DNA from: Solobacterium sp.
GTDB taxonomy: Bacteria; Bacillota_I; Bacilli_A; Erysipelotrichales; Erysipelotrichaceae
Assembly (NCBI GenBank): GCA_017543005.1
Contig: JAFWEA010000261.1
Span: forward strand, 1-13,682
Length of the DNA: 13,682 bases
Direction of reading: 5' to 3'
Shown in pieces: positions 7,158-13,682 of this stretch. The notes beneath the pieces were generated by a model. That model had not been told where the DNA came from, ran no database searches, and was given only the letters and a program-made list of their open reading frames with translations. Positions within the stretch are counted from its first letter, which is position 1. Each line of letters opens with the position of its first letter. The position numbers and the translations under genes were made by a program.

Positions 7158-9544
7158 GATTCCGTATGTATGCGGCGGCCGGTCATGTCATCGTAGTAGC
7201 AGTTCTCAACACTGTACTGATTAACAAGCCCGCACAGCCTGAGAACCAGTTCTCTGCTGATCTCGTCTTTCGGATCACACAGATGCCCGAGGTATTGATT
7301 CAGACATTCCTGCACCAGGTCATGAATGTGTCTGATTCTGTTCAGCATTTCCGGACTTCTGACTTCCGGCGCAAAAACTGGCACGCCGCCCGGACCGATG
7401 TGGTCAAGAGCCGGTTCCAGTGAGGTGAAGTATACTTCCAGTTTCATCTCTGTGTCGTAGTTCATCAGATCCTGGTCCAGATAATACCGGATATTGTCCG
7501 CAGATGCGGAAATGTACTCGGGGATACCGACATACAAGCCATCCATCGGTTCCATGACACAGTGTTCCAGCAGCCGCTGACTGCTTCCCGAAGAGACGAA
7601 ATCCATGATCGCAAACCGGCCTGTTTCAAGCCCTTCACGCCGCAGGTATTCCCTGTAACAGTTGCGGAATGTCTCTGCCGCTTCATGAATGGCCTTACTG
7701 TGTTTATGAATGTATTCTTCAGGCGTTTCATTCCCATAGGGGATTACTCTGTCAGAAGAAAGAGAGAAGACCTGCCGCATCATTTCCTCAGGATCATCCC
7801 TGAACATCGCCGGCGAAAAGAGGCCGGAAGTCAGCTTCCTGTCATCCATGACGGTGACAAATGCAGCATGCCTGTTTGTGTAAAAGTATGTTCCTTCAGG
7901 CAGCTGTTCCGGGTAGAGAAACCGCATCCTGTTATAAGCATCAAGCAGCAGTTTTCCATCCCGGGATGAAAGCAGAAACCTGTCATAGCCATGCCCCGCC
8001 ATCTGCCGGCAGGCCCACTGCAGATACCCTGTCACCAGCGGGAAAACAATCATGGCCGCGATGCAGAGGTCAGGATCTGTCCTGAACGGATCGTCAAATG
8101 CGGCCGCTGTGCCCAGACCCAGCAGGCTGCGCTCAGCCGGAGTGCTGCAGCTGTCAAGTACAGCCGCATATCCGTTCAGTCTGGCCATCTCCAGACAGCT
8201 TGGAACGAAGGCCGCATCCAGGCCGCAGGCTTCCGCAGATGCACAGTCCGCATCCCTGTCATCACCGATATGAAGGATTGAACAGCCGGCATCCGAATAC
8301 TGTTTCAGTACATCAAACAGGCCTTCCTGTTTCAGCATGCCGTATTCACAGGACACATATAAGGCACTGTATCCCCTGATTCCGTTCCGGTCCAGGAGGC
8401 TCCTGATGAAAGCTTCATCCAGATACATGTCACTGACCAGGACTGCAGTCTTGCCGGCCTGTACCGCATACGCAAAAAGTTCTGTCAGACTGTGGCGCGG
8501 CCGGATGACTTCTCTTTCCGTCTGCAGTTCGGTCTCCTGCAGCACCGCCAGCGTCCCGTCATCATAGCCGCACTCTTTCTTCAGACAGTCATAGATTTCG
8601 GCAAATGACAGATGCGGATCCCCTGTCTGGATGCTGTACCTGCTTTCCGCAAACCCCGCGATACCCGTCCGTTTCTCCACCAGCGCAAACACGTCCTTCG
8701 GATGCAGGACAGTCCGCTTCAGCAGCGTATCAAAAATGTCAAACGAGATCACATCATGCCGGTTGATCAGAGTAATCAGTTCCTGCCGGTCAGCCTGATA
8801 ACCACGGCTGTCACCGGATACTGTAATCCTGTTGGTAAAATACCTGTTTACTCTGGAGTGGATACCGTATTCCCGGGGCACGATACCGTCCCTGACGGTG
8901 CCGACACCGACATGAATGATCCGTTTTCCGGCATACTTTTCAGCCAGGGCCAGAAAGCCGAGATCCTCTCCGGTGCGTTCCCGTATATCCGCTCTTTCAG
9001 CATAACCTGCTGTTTTCAGCGGCACGAGCTGCTCAGCGTGCTCCCAGAAAACAACTACGGTCTTCCCATGGCTTTTCAGCCATTCGAAGATGACAGGAAA
9101 CCGCCGCCGCAGCACCCAGCATTCTTTCTGCTGATCATAGTCGGCAACTACATTGGGGATAAACAGGCTGATCACGTCATACCTGCCCAGCAGTTCCTTC
9201 CACTGATCGATCGGCAGATGCCTCTGGCCATGCAGTTCATTGTGCAGTTCGATCTGATCAAGGCCGAACAGGTCCAGCAGAGGGATCTGTTTTTCACGGC
9301 AGGACGTGCAGATCCGGTTGTAGTCCGGTTCCTTCCCGATTCGGTGATCCGTCAGAATCACGGCATCGATTCCTTCCGGAACCTCTGTACAGTCAGCCGG
9401 GAGAATACTGCAGAATCTGTACTCATGATCAAAATTCCGGATTATTTCATCCAGATATTCACCGGGATACAGGGCTATTCTGCTGTTCCTGTATGCCGCG
9501 AAGTGTTCATCAAAGCTGTGCAGGATGTAATCCAGTTCTGTCAT
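7154..9544 (-). CDS. large HAD-like hydrolase-domain protein of a polysaccharide locus, function unknown
   Basis: A 796-aa cytoplasmic-looking protein (no signal peptide or clear membrane helix). The centre, about 263-450, is a haloacid dehalogenase fold resembling the COG5610-type predicted hydrolases seen in glycan clusters. Motif I is SFDIFDTLL with nucleophile D269, motif II S371 (VLVSDMYL), motif III K405, and motif IV GDDRDAD at 427-433. The position two residues after the nucleophile, usually Asp in phosphatases, is F271, so ordinary phosphatase chemistry is doubtful. Residues 1-260 contain alpha/beta segments (IPNVVADYD near 129; HVGVGTVRDG at 211-220) with no family I can name. The last 350 residues (FLLSSRDGKL at 523-532, then a DFVSSGSSQRLLE stretch) look like a further domain that often follows such HAD modules. 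It is coupled by ATGA to the genes on both sides, so it probably acts in the same pathway, perhaps in a modification step. Confidence 0.8.
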   Translation of the reverse strand: MTELDYILHSFDEHFAAYRNSRIALYPGEYLDEIIRNFDHEYRFCSILPADCTEVPEGIDAVILTDHRIGKEPDYNRICTSCREKQIPLLDLFGLDQIELHNELHGQRHLPIDQWKELLGRYDVISLFIPNVVADYDQQKECWVLRRRFPVIFEWLKSHGKTVVVFWEHAEQLVPLKTAGYAERADIRERTGEDLGFLALAEKYAGKRIIHVGVGTVRDGIVPREYGIHSRVNRYFTNRITVSGDSRGYQADRQELITLINRHDVISFDIFDTLLKRTVLHPKDVFALVEKRTGIAGFAESRYSIQTGDPHLSFAEIYDCLKKECGYDDGTLAVLQETELQTEREVIRPRHSLTELFAYAVQAGKTAVLVSDMYLDEAFIRSLLDRNGIRGYSALYVSCEYGMLKQEGLFDVLKQYSDAGCSILHIGDDRDADCASAEACGLDAAFVPSCLEMARLNGYAAVLDSCSTPAERSLLGLGTAAAFDDPFRTDPDLCIAAMIVFPLVTGYLQWACRQMAGHGYDRFLLSSRDGKLLLDAYNRMRFLYPEQLPEGTYFYTNRHAAFVTVMDDRKLTSGLFSPAMFRDDPEEMMRQVFSLSSDRVIPYGNETPEEYIHKHSKAIHEAAETFRNCYREYLRREGLETGRFAIMDFVSSGSSQRLLEHCVMEPMDGLYVGIPEYISASADNIRYYLDQDLMNYDTEMKLEVYFTSLEPALDHIGPGGVPVFAPEVRSPEMLNRIRHIHDLVQECLNQYLGHLCDPKDEISRELVLRLCGLVNQYSVENCYYDDMTGRRIHTES

Positions 9545-10776
9545 AGTTTTCTGTGAAACACGCAGGGAATGTTTCGTTCCTCCATCCTTGTCCGGATCTC
9601 TTCCCAGAACATCATCTTTGTGGCAACGACAACAATGGCATCTGCCGGAAGATCTGCATCTTCAAGCATGCATACAGGTCTGCCCCTGAAGGCCGGCCGC
9701 ACGTCCTCTGGATACTGCGCCAGGAAGCCGCCGATCAGAATGTCATTCTGCTGTATCAGTTTTTCAAAGAACCGTTCTCCTGTCTGCCTGACCCCATAGA
9801 TATATACAATTCTGTGTTTCCGGATTTCTTCAAGTACTTCCGGATCAATCACAGCGTTGATCTCTTTTGACCTGAGCATGGATGTAAAGCACCGGTAAAT
9901 GGTCCTGTCAGGCTCTTTTACAAATGAACTGCTGAGGTCAAAGTCATCCTTCAGCTTGCTGTAGAGGGTCATGATCCGCTCATACATGACCGCAATGATT
10001 CTTTCTGCTCCGGCAGTATGGATGCCATGTTCGGCAGCGAACCGGTTCATGTACCAGTAATTCATCAGGTAACCGTAGAAATTACGCGGTCCCGCTTCGG
10101 TCGTCATGACTGAGTCCGGCCTGACCCGCAGAATGCAGTACTGTTTTCCGAGATAGCCGGCCCGCTTTGCCAGCAGGGTTGCGGCAAAGGCAAAGTATTC
10201 ATCTTCATGCACGCAGCCTTCAAGGAAGCGGATTTCTTCATTGATTATGAAAGTACGCCGCCAGAAAGACCTCTGGGGGTGACAGTTCCATTCATTTTGA
10301 CGGATAAACTCATCCAGAAGTTCTTTTCCTGCATAAACAGCTTCCTGATAGATTCCTTTCCGAAGCGGCAGCGGCGGATTGTAAACTGTTTTCAGATCTT
10401 CGCTGTCATACACTACCCGGCCGTCAAAGAAAATGCAGTCAAGATCCTGCCGGTCCGCCAGCCCGGCGAGTTCCTGCAGTGTCTCGGGTTCAATGGCATC
10501 ATCCGGATCAAGAAAATACAGGTATTCACCGGCAGCCTGCTCGATCCCTCTGTTTCGCGCATATCCCTGCAGATGATTCTCAGAGAGATGCAGCACTTTG
10601 ATCCGGCTGTTTCCTGCGGCATATGCATCAAGAATCGCCCCGCAGCGGTCCGGCGAACAGTCATCGATGCAGATGATTTCCAGATCCTGCAGTGTCTGGT
10701 TCAGCACACTGTCAAGACACGCAGAAAGATATTTTTCGACATTGTAAACAGGAATGATCACAGATACCTTACACAT
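9541..10776 (-). CDS. GT2 family glycosyltransferase with C-terminal Rossmann-like domain
   Basis: A 411-aa inverting GT-A glycosyltransferase. It opens with VSVIIPVYNVEKYL at 4-17; D38-D39 and the D90-P-D92 metal motif bind nucleotide sugar and metal, and HEDEYF near 190-195 carries the likely catalytic acidic residues. The final 90 residues, from about 321 (IVYIYGVRQTGERF, later DAIVVVATKMM), form an extra alpha/beta domain resembling the Rossmann-like appendage found on some glycan enzymes, though its glycine loop is degenerate. The frame extends ten codons further to ATG 10806, but AGGAG at 10785-10789 lies 8 nt before ATG 10776, and that start overlaps the previous stop by 8 nt, so I take 10776. 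The stop overlaps the next start as ATGA. Donor and acceptor cannot be told from sequence. Confidence 0.92.
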   Translation of the reverse strand: MCKVSVIIPVYNVEKYLSACLDSVLNQTLQDLEIICIDDCSPDRCGAILDAYAAGNSRIKVLHLSENHLQGYARNRGIEQAAGEYLYFLDPDDAIEPETLQELAGLADRQDLDCIFFDGRVVYDSEDLKTVYNPPLPLRKGIYQEAVYAGKELLDEFIRQNEWNCHPQRSFWRRTFIINEEIRFLEGCVHEDEYFAFAATLLAKRAGYLGKQYCILRVRPDSVMTTEAGPRNFYGYLMNYWYMNRFAAEHGIHTAGAERIIAVMYERIMTLYSKLKDDFDLSSSFVKEPDRTIYRCFTSMLRSKEINAVIDPEVLEEIRKHRIVYIYGVRQTGERFFEKLIQQNDILIGGFLAQYPEDVRPAFRGRPVCMLEDADLPADAIVVVATKMMFWEEIRTRMEERNIPCVFHRKL

Positions 10777-11905
10777 TCTGCTTTCTCCTTTTCCCGAAAT
10801 TAGCATGCTTTTTCACATAGCAGCGGCGCAGCATATGCAGGAGTGCTCTCCTGCCTGCTGTCATCATCAATGAGCCGGGCATATTGAACAGTTCTTCGGT
10901 GTACAGTCTGTCTGTCACCTGCAGGATTCTGTTTCGGTCTTTTCGGTAACTTTCCCGGACGGCCGGATCATGAAACATTTTCTTCATGATTTTCTCAAAC
11001 CCGGGATAATCTATGATGTTTTCGCGCAGTACCCGGCGGGCTTCTTCCATGCTCAATCCGTTGCGCCACTGATGGCGGCGCAGCCGGCGGAGTGCCCCTT
11101 TATGCAGCAGATAATAGAGCGGCTGAAAATGTTCATACAGATACCGGCAGTCTTCCGAGTTTTTCAGATGTCCGTAATATGCTTCGGTCATTTTATTGCT
11201 TGAGTAGATCATCAGATGCTTTCTGTACTCCTGTGATCCGGAGTCCTCATGCCGCCGGTATGTGTACAGCAGGTCCGGCAGGAGCAGGGTTTTCCGGCAG
11301 TGCGCCATGTAGAAATAGGTAAAATACATGTCTTCCGCAAACACCCTGCGGTCTTCCGCAAAACGGATACGATAAGACGCAATGATCTCACGGCGGAATA
11401 CCCTGTTCCAGACTTCCCACCGGATTGCCCGGCGGCGGAAAGGCCCCATCAGGAACCTGAGTTTCTTTTCATCTGTTTCCAGCAGCAGTTTTTCTTCCTG
11501 CCGGATCGTATATGCCATCTGTTCCTGTTCCGGCACCGGCAGCGGCGGTGATACACGGAAGCCGAATACAGCCATATCCCACCCCTCATCCATGCGTGGG
11601 ATCACCGTTTCAAGCAGTTCCGGATCCAGGATATCGTCACTGTCGGGAAAATATACATACGGGCAGGAAGCCAGATCAAGGCCGGCATTTCTGGCCGCAC
11701 CAGGACCGCCGTTTTCCTGATGAATCACCCGGACCCGGGCATCCCTGCAGGCGTATTCATCCAGAATCCGTCCGCAGCCATCCGGACTGCCGTCATCCAC
11801 CAGGATAAGTTCAAAATCCCGGAATGTCTGTGCCAGAATACTGTCAACACATTCACGGATATAGGCTTCACTTTTATAGACCGGAACAATAATGCTTACC
11901 TTCAT
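10769..11905 (-). CDS. GT2 family glycosyltransferase
   Basis: A 378-aa GT-A type inverting glycosyltransferase, probably adding a sugar to the growing lipid-linked repeat at the inner face of the membrane. Motifs: VSIIVPVYKSEAYI at 3-16, D37-D38-G-S for nucleotide binding, the FPDSDD metal motif with D88 and D90, and E191-D192 in FAEDMYF as candidate catalytic base. YRRHEDSGS (216-224) is the usual late motif of this subfamily. The last 130 residues are strongly basic with many Arg and Lys, which could help membrane association (inference). ATG 11905 overlaps the HD gene stop as ATGA with only weak AGAAG upstream, suggesting coupled translation. It is related to the next GT2 but lacks that protein's extra C-terminal domain. 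Confidence 0.93.
   Translation of the reverse strand: MKVSIIVPVYKSEAYIRECVDSILAQTFRDFELILVDDGSPDGCGRILDEYACRDARVRVIHQENGGPGAARNAGLDLASCPYVYFPDSDDILDPELLETVIPRMDEGWDMAVFGFRVSPPLPVPEQEQMAYTIRQEEKLLLETDEKKLRFLMGPFRRRAIRWEVWNRVFRREIIASYRIRFAEDRRVFAEDMYFTYFYMAHCRKTLLLPDLLYTYRRHEDSGSQEYRKHLMIYSSNKMTEAYYGHLKNSEDCRYLYEHFQPLYYLLHKGALRRLRRHQWRNGLSMEEARRVLRENIIDYPGFEKIMKKMFHDPAVRESYRKDRNRILQVTDRLYTEELFNMPGSLMMTAGRRALLHMLRRCYVKKHANFGKRRKQNV
10785..10789 (-). promoter_or_regulatory. ribosome binding site AGGAG deciding the GT2 start at 10776
   Basis: Minus-strand AGGAG sits 8 nt before ATG 10776. The longer alternative start at 10806 has no such sequence, and the shorter start gives a protein beginning MCKVSVIIPVYN, the normal N-terminus of GT2 enzymes. 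Confidence 0.75.
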
Positions 11906-12651
11906 AAATCTTCTGCTTTTCTGCTGATATAGCCGCTGATCAGCGGGCGCAGTTCTTCCAACTGTGCCTTCAGTTCTTCACTCTCTGCTTCTTCAGCCGC
12001 CCGGTCAATGAATTGGTTCAGACATTCATCCTGTTTCAACAGGATGAATGATCTCCGGAAATTCAGACCATAGACAAATGACAGATGCAGAGCAGCCGCA
12101 TCAGCTTTTGTGCATATATCACAGCTCCTGATATTCACCTGTCTCAATAGAGAACGATAAACAGCTGGACTGACGGCTGTGCCATGCGTACGGCTGATCA
12201 GTGTGCCGTCCGCATACATGCGGAGGATATCGATCTTGTCGGCATCCCTGACAATATTGACAAACAGTCTCTCTCTTTCATTCAAGGTTTCCGGCAGCGC
12301 ATATTTATTATGATATCTGACGGCATTCAGAATGACTTCGTGATCTGTCTCGGCAAACCCGGCAATCAGATTGTTTTCACACAGCACTGCGGCACCCAGA
12401 TCCCCATGATCAACCGATTTGGAATCATTGTATGTGCCGTACTGCCGCCACTGTTCAAACCGGCCGATATCATGCAGCAGGCCGCATACGGCCGCCAGTC
12501 TGATGTCCTCAGCCGGCAGGAACAGGCTTTCGGCAATATCCTCGGACAGTTTTCTGACCCGCAGAGTATGATCGATTTTCATCACCGCTTTGTCCCCGTA
12601 CACCCTGTACGGATCTGTATAACGGATGAATTCTTTTTCAGGTGTATCCAT
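11902..12651 (-). CDS. HD-domain phosphohydrolase-like protein
   Basis: A 249-aa soluble protein with an HD metal-dependent phosphohydrolase core. The metal ligands expected in this superfamily are visible: H28, the H60-D61 doublet in GLLHDIGRFEQW, further histidines H82 and H114, and an acidic residue at D136 or D138 in IVRDADKID. Family members act on nucleotides or phosphate esters; the substrate here cannot be told. It has a strong ribosome site (GGGAGG, 12656-12661) and lies 17 nt after the first gene. Its stop overlaps the next GT2 start by ATGA, so it belongs to the same transcript. A nucleotide or cyclic-nucleotide hydrolase is unusual in a glycan cluster. It may clean up a by-product, regulate, or act on a phosphorylated intermediate; none of these is shown by sequence. 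Confidence 0.87.
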   Translation of the reverse strand: MDTPEKEFIRYTDPYRVYGDKAVMKIDHTLRVRKLSEDIAESLFLPAEDIRLAAVCGLLHDIGRFEQWRQYGTYNDSKSVDHGDLGAAVLCENNLIAGFAETDHEVILNAVRYHNKYALPETLNERERLFVNIVRDADKIDILRMYADGTLISRTHGTAVSPAVYRSLLRQVNIRSCDICTKADAAALHLSFVYGLNFRRSFILLKQDECLNQFIDRAAEEAESEELKAQLEELRPLISGYISRKAEDL

Positions 12652-12655
12652 GAAA

Positions 12656-12661
12656 CCTCCC
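12656..12661 (-). promoter_or_regulatory. strong ribosome binding site for the HD-domain gene
   Basis: GGGAGG on the minus strand lies 4 nt before ATG 12651. It is the best match to the 16S rRNA tail in the window and falls in the 17-nt gap after the first gene. The genes that follow start by stop-start overlap and mostly have weaker sites, so this may be a main ribosome entry point for the block. Confidence 0.7.
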
Positions 12662-12668
12662 GATATAC

Positions 12669-13553
12669 TCAGAGCCGTATGAACGGCCGGTCGCCGATGA
12701 TTGCCGCATACCTCGGATACTGTGTCTTATACAGACTGTTTTCCGGCATGCCCTCCAGATGCAGAATGGAGTATACCTTCTCTGCCCCGGCCATCTGGAA
12801 CATGTTTACAAAAGTGCGCAGCGTGACATAGTCCCCTACGTCTCCGTTCATGATGTTTCCGATCCCGTTGATGTCAGTGATCCGGAAGCCGCTCTTGGCA
12901 GCAGCCCGCAGAAACCTGGCACTGTCAGAGTAGATAACTGCAGGGGTCCCGGCTTCCCGTTCGCACTCTGCAGTCTTCCTGAGGGCAGCTTCAATCAGTT
13001 CTGCCTGCATTTTTTCGGGCAGCGGTTTATTATAATCAGCGTTTTCCGTATGGCCCAGTGAATTGATGAAGCGCAGTACCACAACTGTATAGTGCGCCGG
13101 CAGAGCATCCGCCGCCAGCGCATCCCGGACAAGGGCAGTGGGCATAAACAGGTCACGGAAAAGCTCCCGCCACTGTTTCTGCCAGTCCGGTACATTCTGT
13201 TTTTCCAGGATGTTATTGCCGATATACTCCCGGCATACATACTGTCTGTCTTTTCTGAACGTTGGGAAGTCATCATACGGCCAGACATAGCGGATCGGTA
13301 CAGCCTGCTCAGCATCAATCCCCGACAGCTCTGCTGACCAGTCCACCCGGTTCGGCGCCAGGTAATCCCTGATATCAAAATCTGTCTGATGAACAAAATG
13401 AAAACCAAGCCCGTTCACTCTGGCAACATAGTAAAGTCCAACCGCTGCTTTCAGCCGGTCGGTAATACCGCAGTTACTGTTCTCCCTGTCAATGACCAGC
13501 CAGATCCCGTTATCTGAATCCGGATGGACAGGATTTCTGTTCATTTCTGTCAT
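12669..13553 (-). CDS. hypothetical protein, possible GT-B fucosyltransferase-like glycosyltransferase
   Basis: A 294-aa protein I do not recognise with certainty. The N-terminus has a glycine-containing loop and helix (NCGITDRLKAAVGLYYVAR, about 27-45) followed by LGFHFVH, a pattern like the start of NodZ/FUT8-type and other fucosyltransferase folds, where a G-x-G-N-R-L helix precedes a strand. Later there are VVVLRFINSLGH, YSDSARFLRAAA and GDYVTLRTFVNMFQMAGAEKVYSIL. The last arrangement resembles the donor-side region of such enzymes, where a conserved stretch precedes a short helix. There is no signal peptide or membrane segment. As first gene of the block with glycosyltransferases following, a sugar transferase role is reasonable but unproven. 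The start at 13553 has a poor ribosome site; ATG 13544 (three codons on) is an alternative. Confidence 0.6.
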   Translation of the reverse strand: MTEMNRNPVHPDSDNGIWLVIDRENSNCGITDRLKAAVGLYYVARVNGLGFHFVHQTDFDIRDYLAPNRVDWSAELSGIDAEQAVPIRYVWPYDDFPTFRKDRQYVCREYIGNNILEKQNVPDWQKQWRELFRDLFMPTALVRDALAADALPAHYTVVVLRFINSLGHTENADYNKPLPEKMQAELIEAALRKTAECEREAGTPAVIYSDSARFLRAAAKSGFRITDINGIGNIMNGDVGDYVTLRTFVNMFQMAGAEKVYSILHLEGMPENSLYKTQYPRYAAIIGDRPFIRL

Positions 13554-13682
13554 TCAATCCGTTCTCTTTCAGGCTGTTATCTGGATACGTTTATTCATTC
13601 AACCTTTATAAATGTATATTAAACTAACGACATTATACAATTTAATAACTGATTATCATCTTTTATGTGTTTTCAGAACAAA
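13554..13682 (-). promoter_or_regulatory. AT-rich leader with candidate promoter for the cluster
   Basis: The right edge is AT rich and holds no gene of normal size. On the minus strand a perfect TATAAT lies at 13632-13637, about 78 bases before the first gene's start; no good TTGACA-like -35 box is visible at 16-18 bases. A second weaker pair, TTGTTC with TGATAA 17 bases on, lies further upstream. AAAGG followed by ATG at 13598 would start a nine-codon frame, MNKRIQITA, ending at 13569. The window stops before any upstream gene, so whether the operon starts here is not certain. Confidence 0.4.

Noticed and set aside
8612..9556. Plus-strand open frame of 314 codons
   Set aside because: It is antisense to the HAD-like gene, which is coupled by ATGA to both neighbours; no plus-strand ribosome site or family features.
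12184..12831. Plus-strand open frame of 215 codons
   Set aside because: It runs antisense across the HD gene, its ribosome site and the end of the first gene, all of which are better supported.
1..13682. Frequent CCGGAT/ATCCGG hexamers as a dispersed repeat
   Set aside because: They fall mostly in coding frames as common Ile-Arg, Asp-Pro and Ser-Gly codon pairs, with no regular spacing or longer shared flanks; codon preference explains them.
1..13682. Mobile element, CRISPR array or tRNA
   Set aside because: No transposase or integrase frame, terminal inverted repeats, regularly spaced direct repeats or cloverleaf-like segments were seen on either strand.

Overview
The window is one tightly packed gene cluster, with every supported gene on the minus strand, so it reads from right (13682) to left (1). 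It looks like a cell-surface polysaccharide locus (capsule, teichoic acid-like or O-antigen-like glycan) exported by a Wzm/Wzt (TagG/TagH-type) ABC transporter. The G+C is slightly above half by eye. Shine-Dalgarno sequences are purine rich (GGGAGG, AGGAG, GAGGG), genes are coupled by ATGA overlaps, and the exporter resembles those of Gram-positive bacteria. I infer a Bacillota host, possibly a gut or oral Lachnospiraceae- or Erysipelotrichales-like organism, with low certainty on the family.

Layout in transcription order. The block opens after an AT-rich leader (13554-13682) with a TATAAT box. Then come an unrecognised protein with a resemblance to fucosyltransferase-type enzymes (13553-12669), an HD-domain phosphohydrolase-like protein (12651-11902), two GT2 glycosyltransferases (11905-10769 and 10776-9541), a 796-residue protein with a central HAD-like domain (9544-7154), a GT4 glycosyltransferase (7157-6003), and a 919-residue protein joining a PL9-type pectate-lyase-like beta-helix to a second GT4 domain (6010-3251). 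From the HD gene to the fusion gene each stop codon overlaps the next start by 4 or 8 nt. After a 114-nt AT-rich gap comes a UDP-glucuronate 4-epimerase-like gene (3136-2117). A second gap with a small hairpin leads to the exporter permease (about 2008-1151) and the exporter ATPase (1142 to beyond the left edge).

How the genes may work together (inference). The epimerase would supply UDP-galacturonate from UDP-glucuronate, the GT2 and GT4 enzymes would build the repeat on a lipid carrier in the cytoplasm, and the transporter would flip the finished chain, with the C-terminal domain of the ATPase recognising it. The most unusual item is the lyase-glycosyltransferase fusion. It keeps all the residues expected of an active Ca-dependent PL9 lyase, has no signal peptide, carries many free cysteines, and lies two genes upstream of the exporter next to an enzyme that would make the sugar PL9 lyases cut. 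This suggests an intracellular uronan-binding, trimming or length-setting module attached to a glycosyltransferase. No tRNA, rRNA, CRISPR array, insertion sequence or phage gene was seen.
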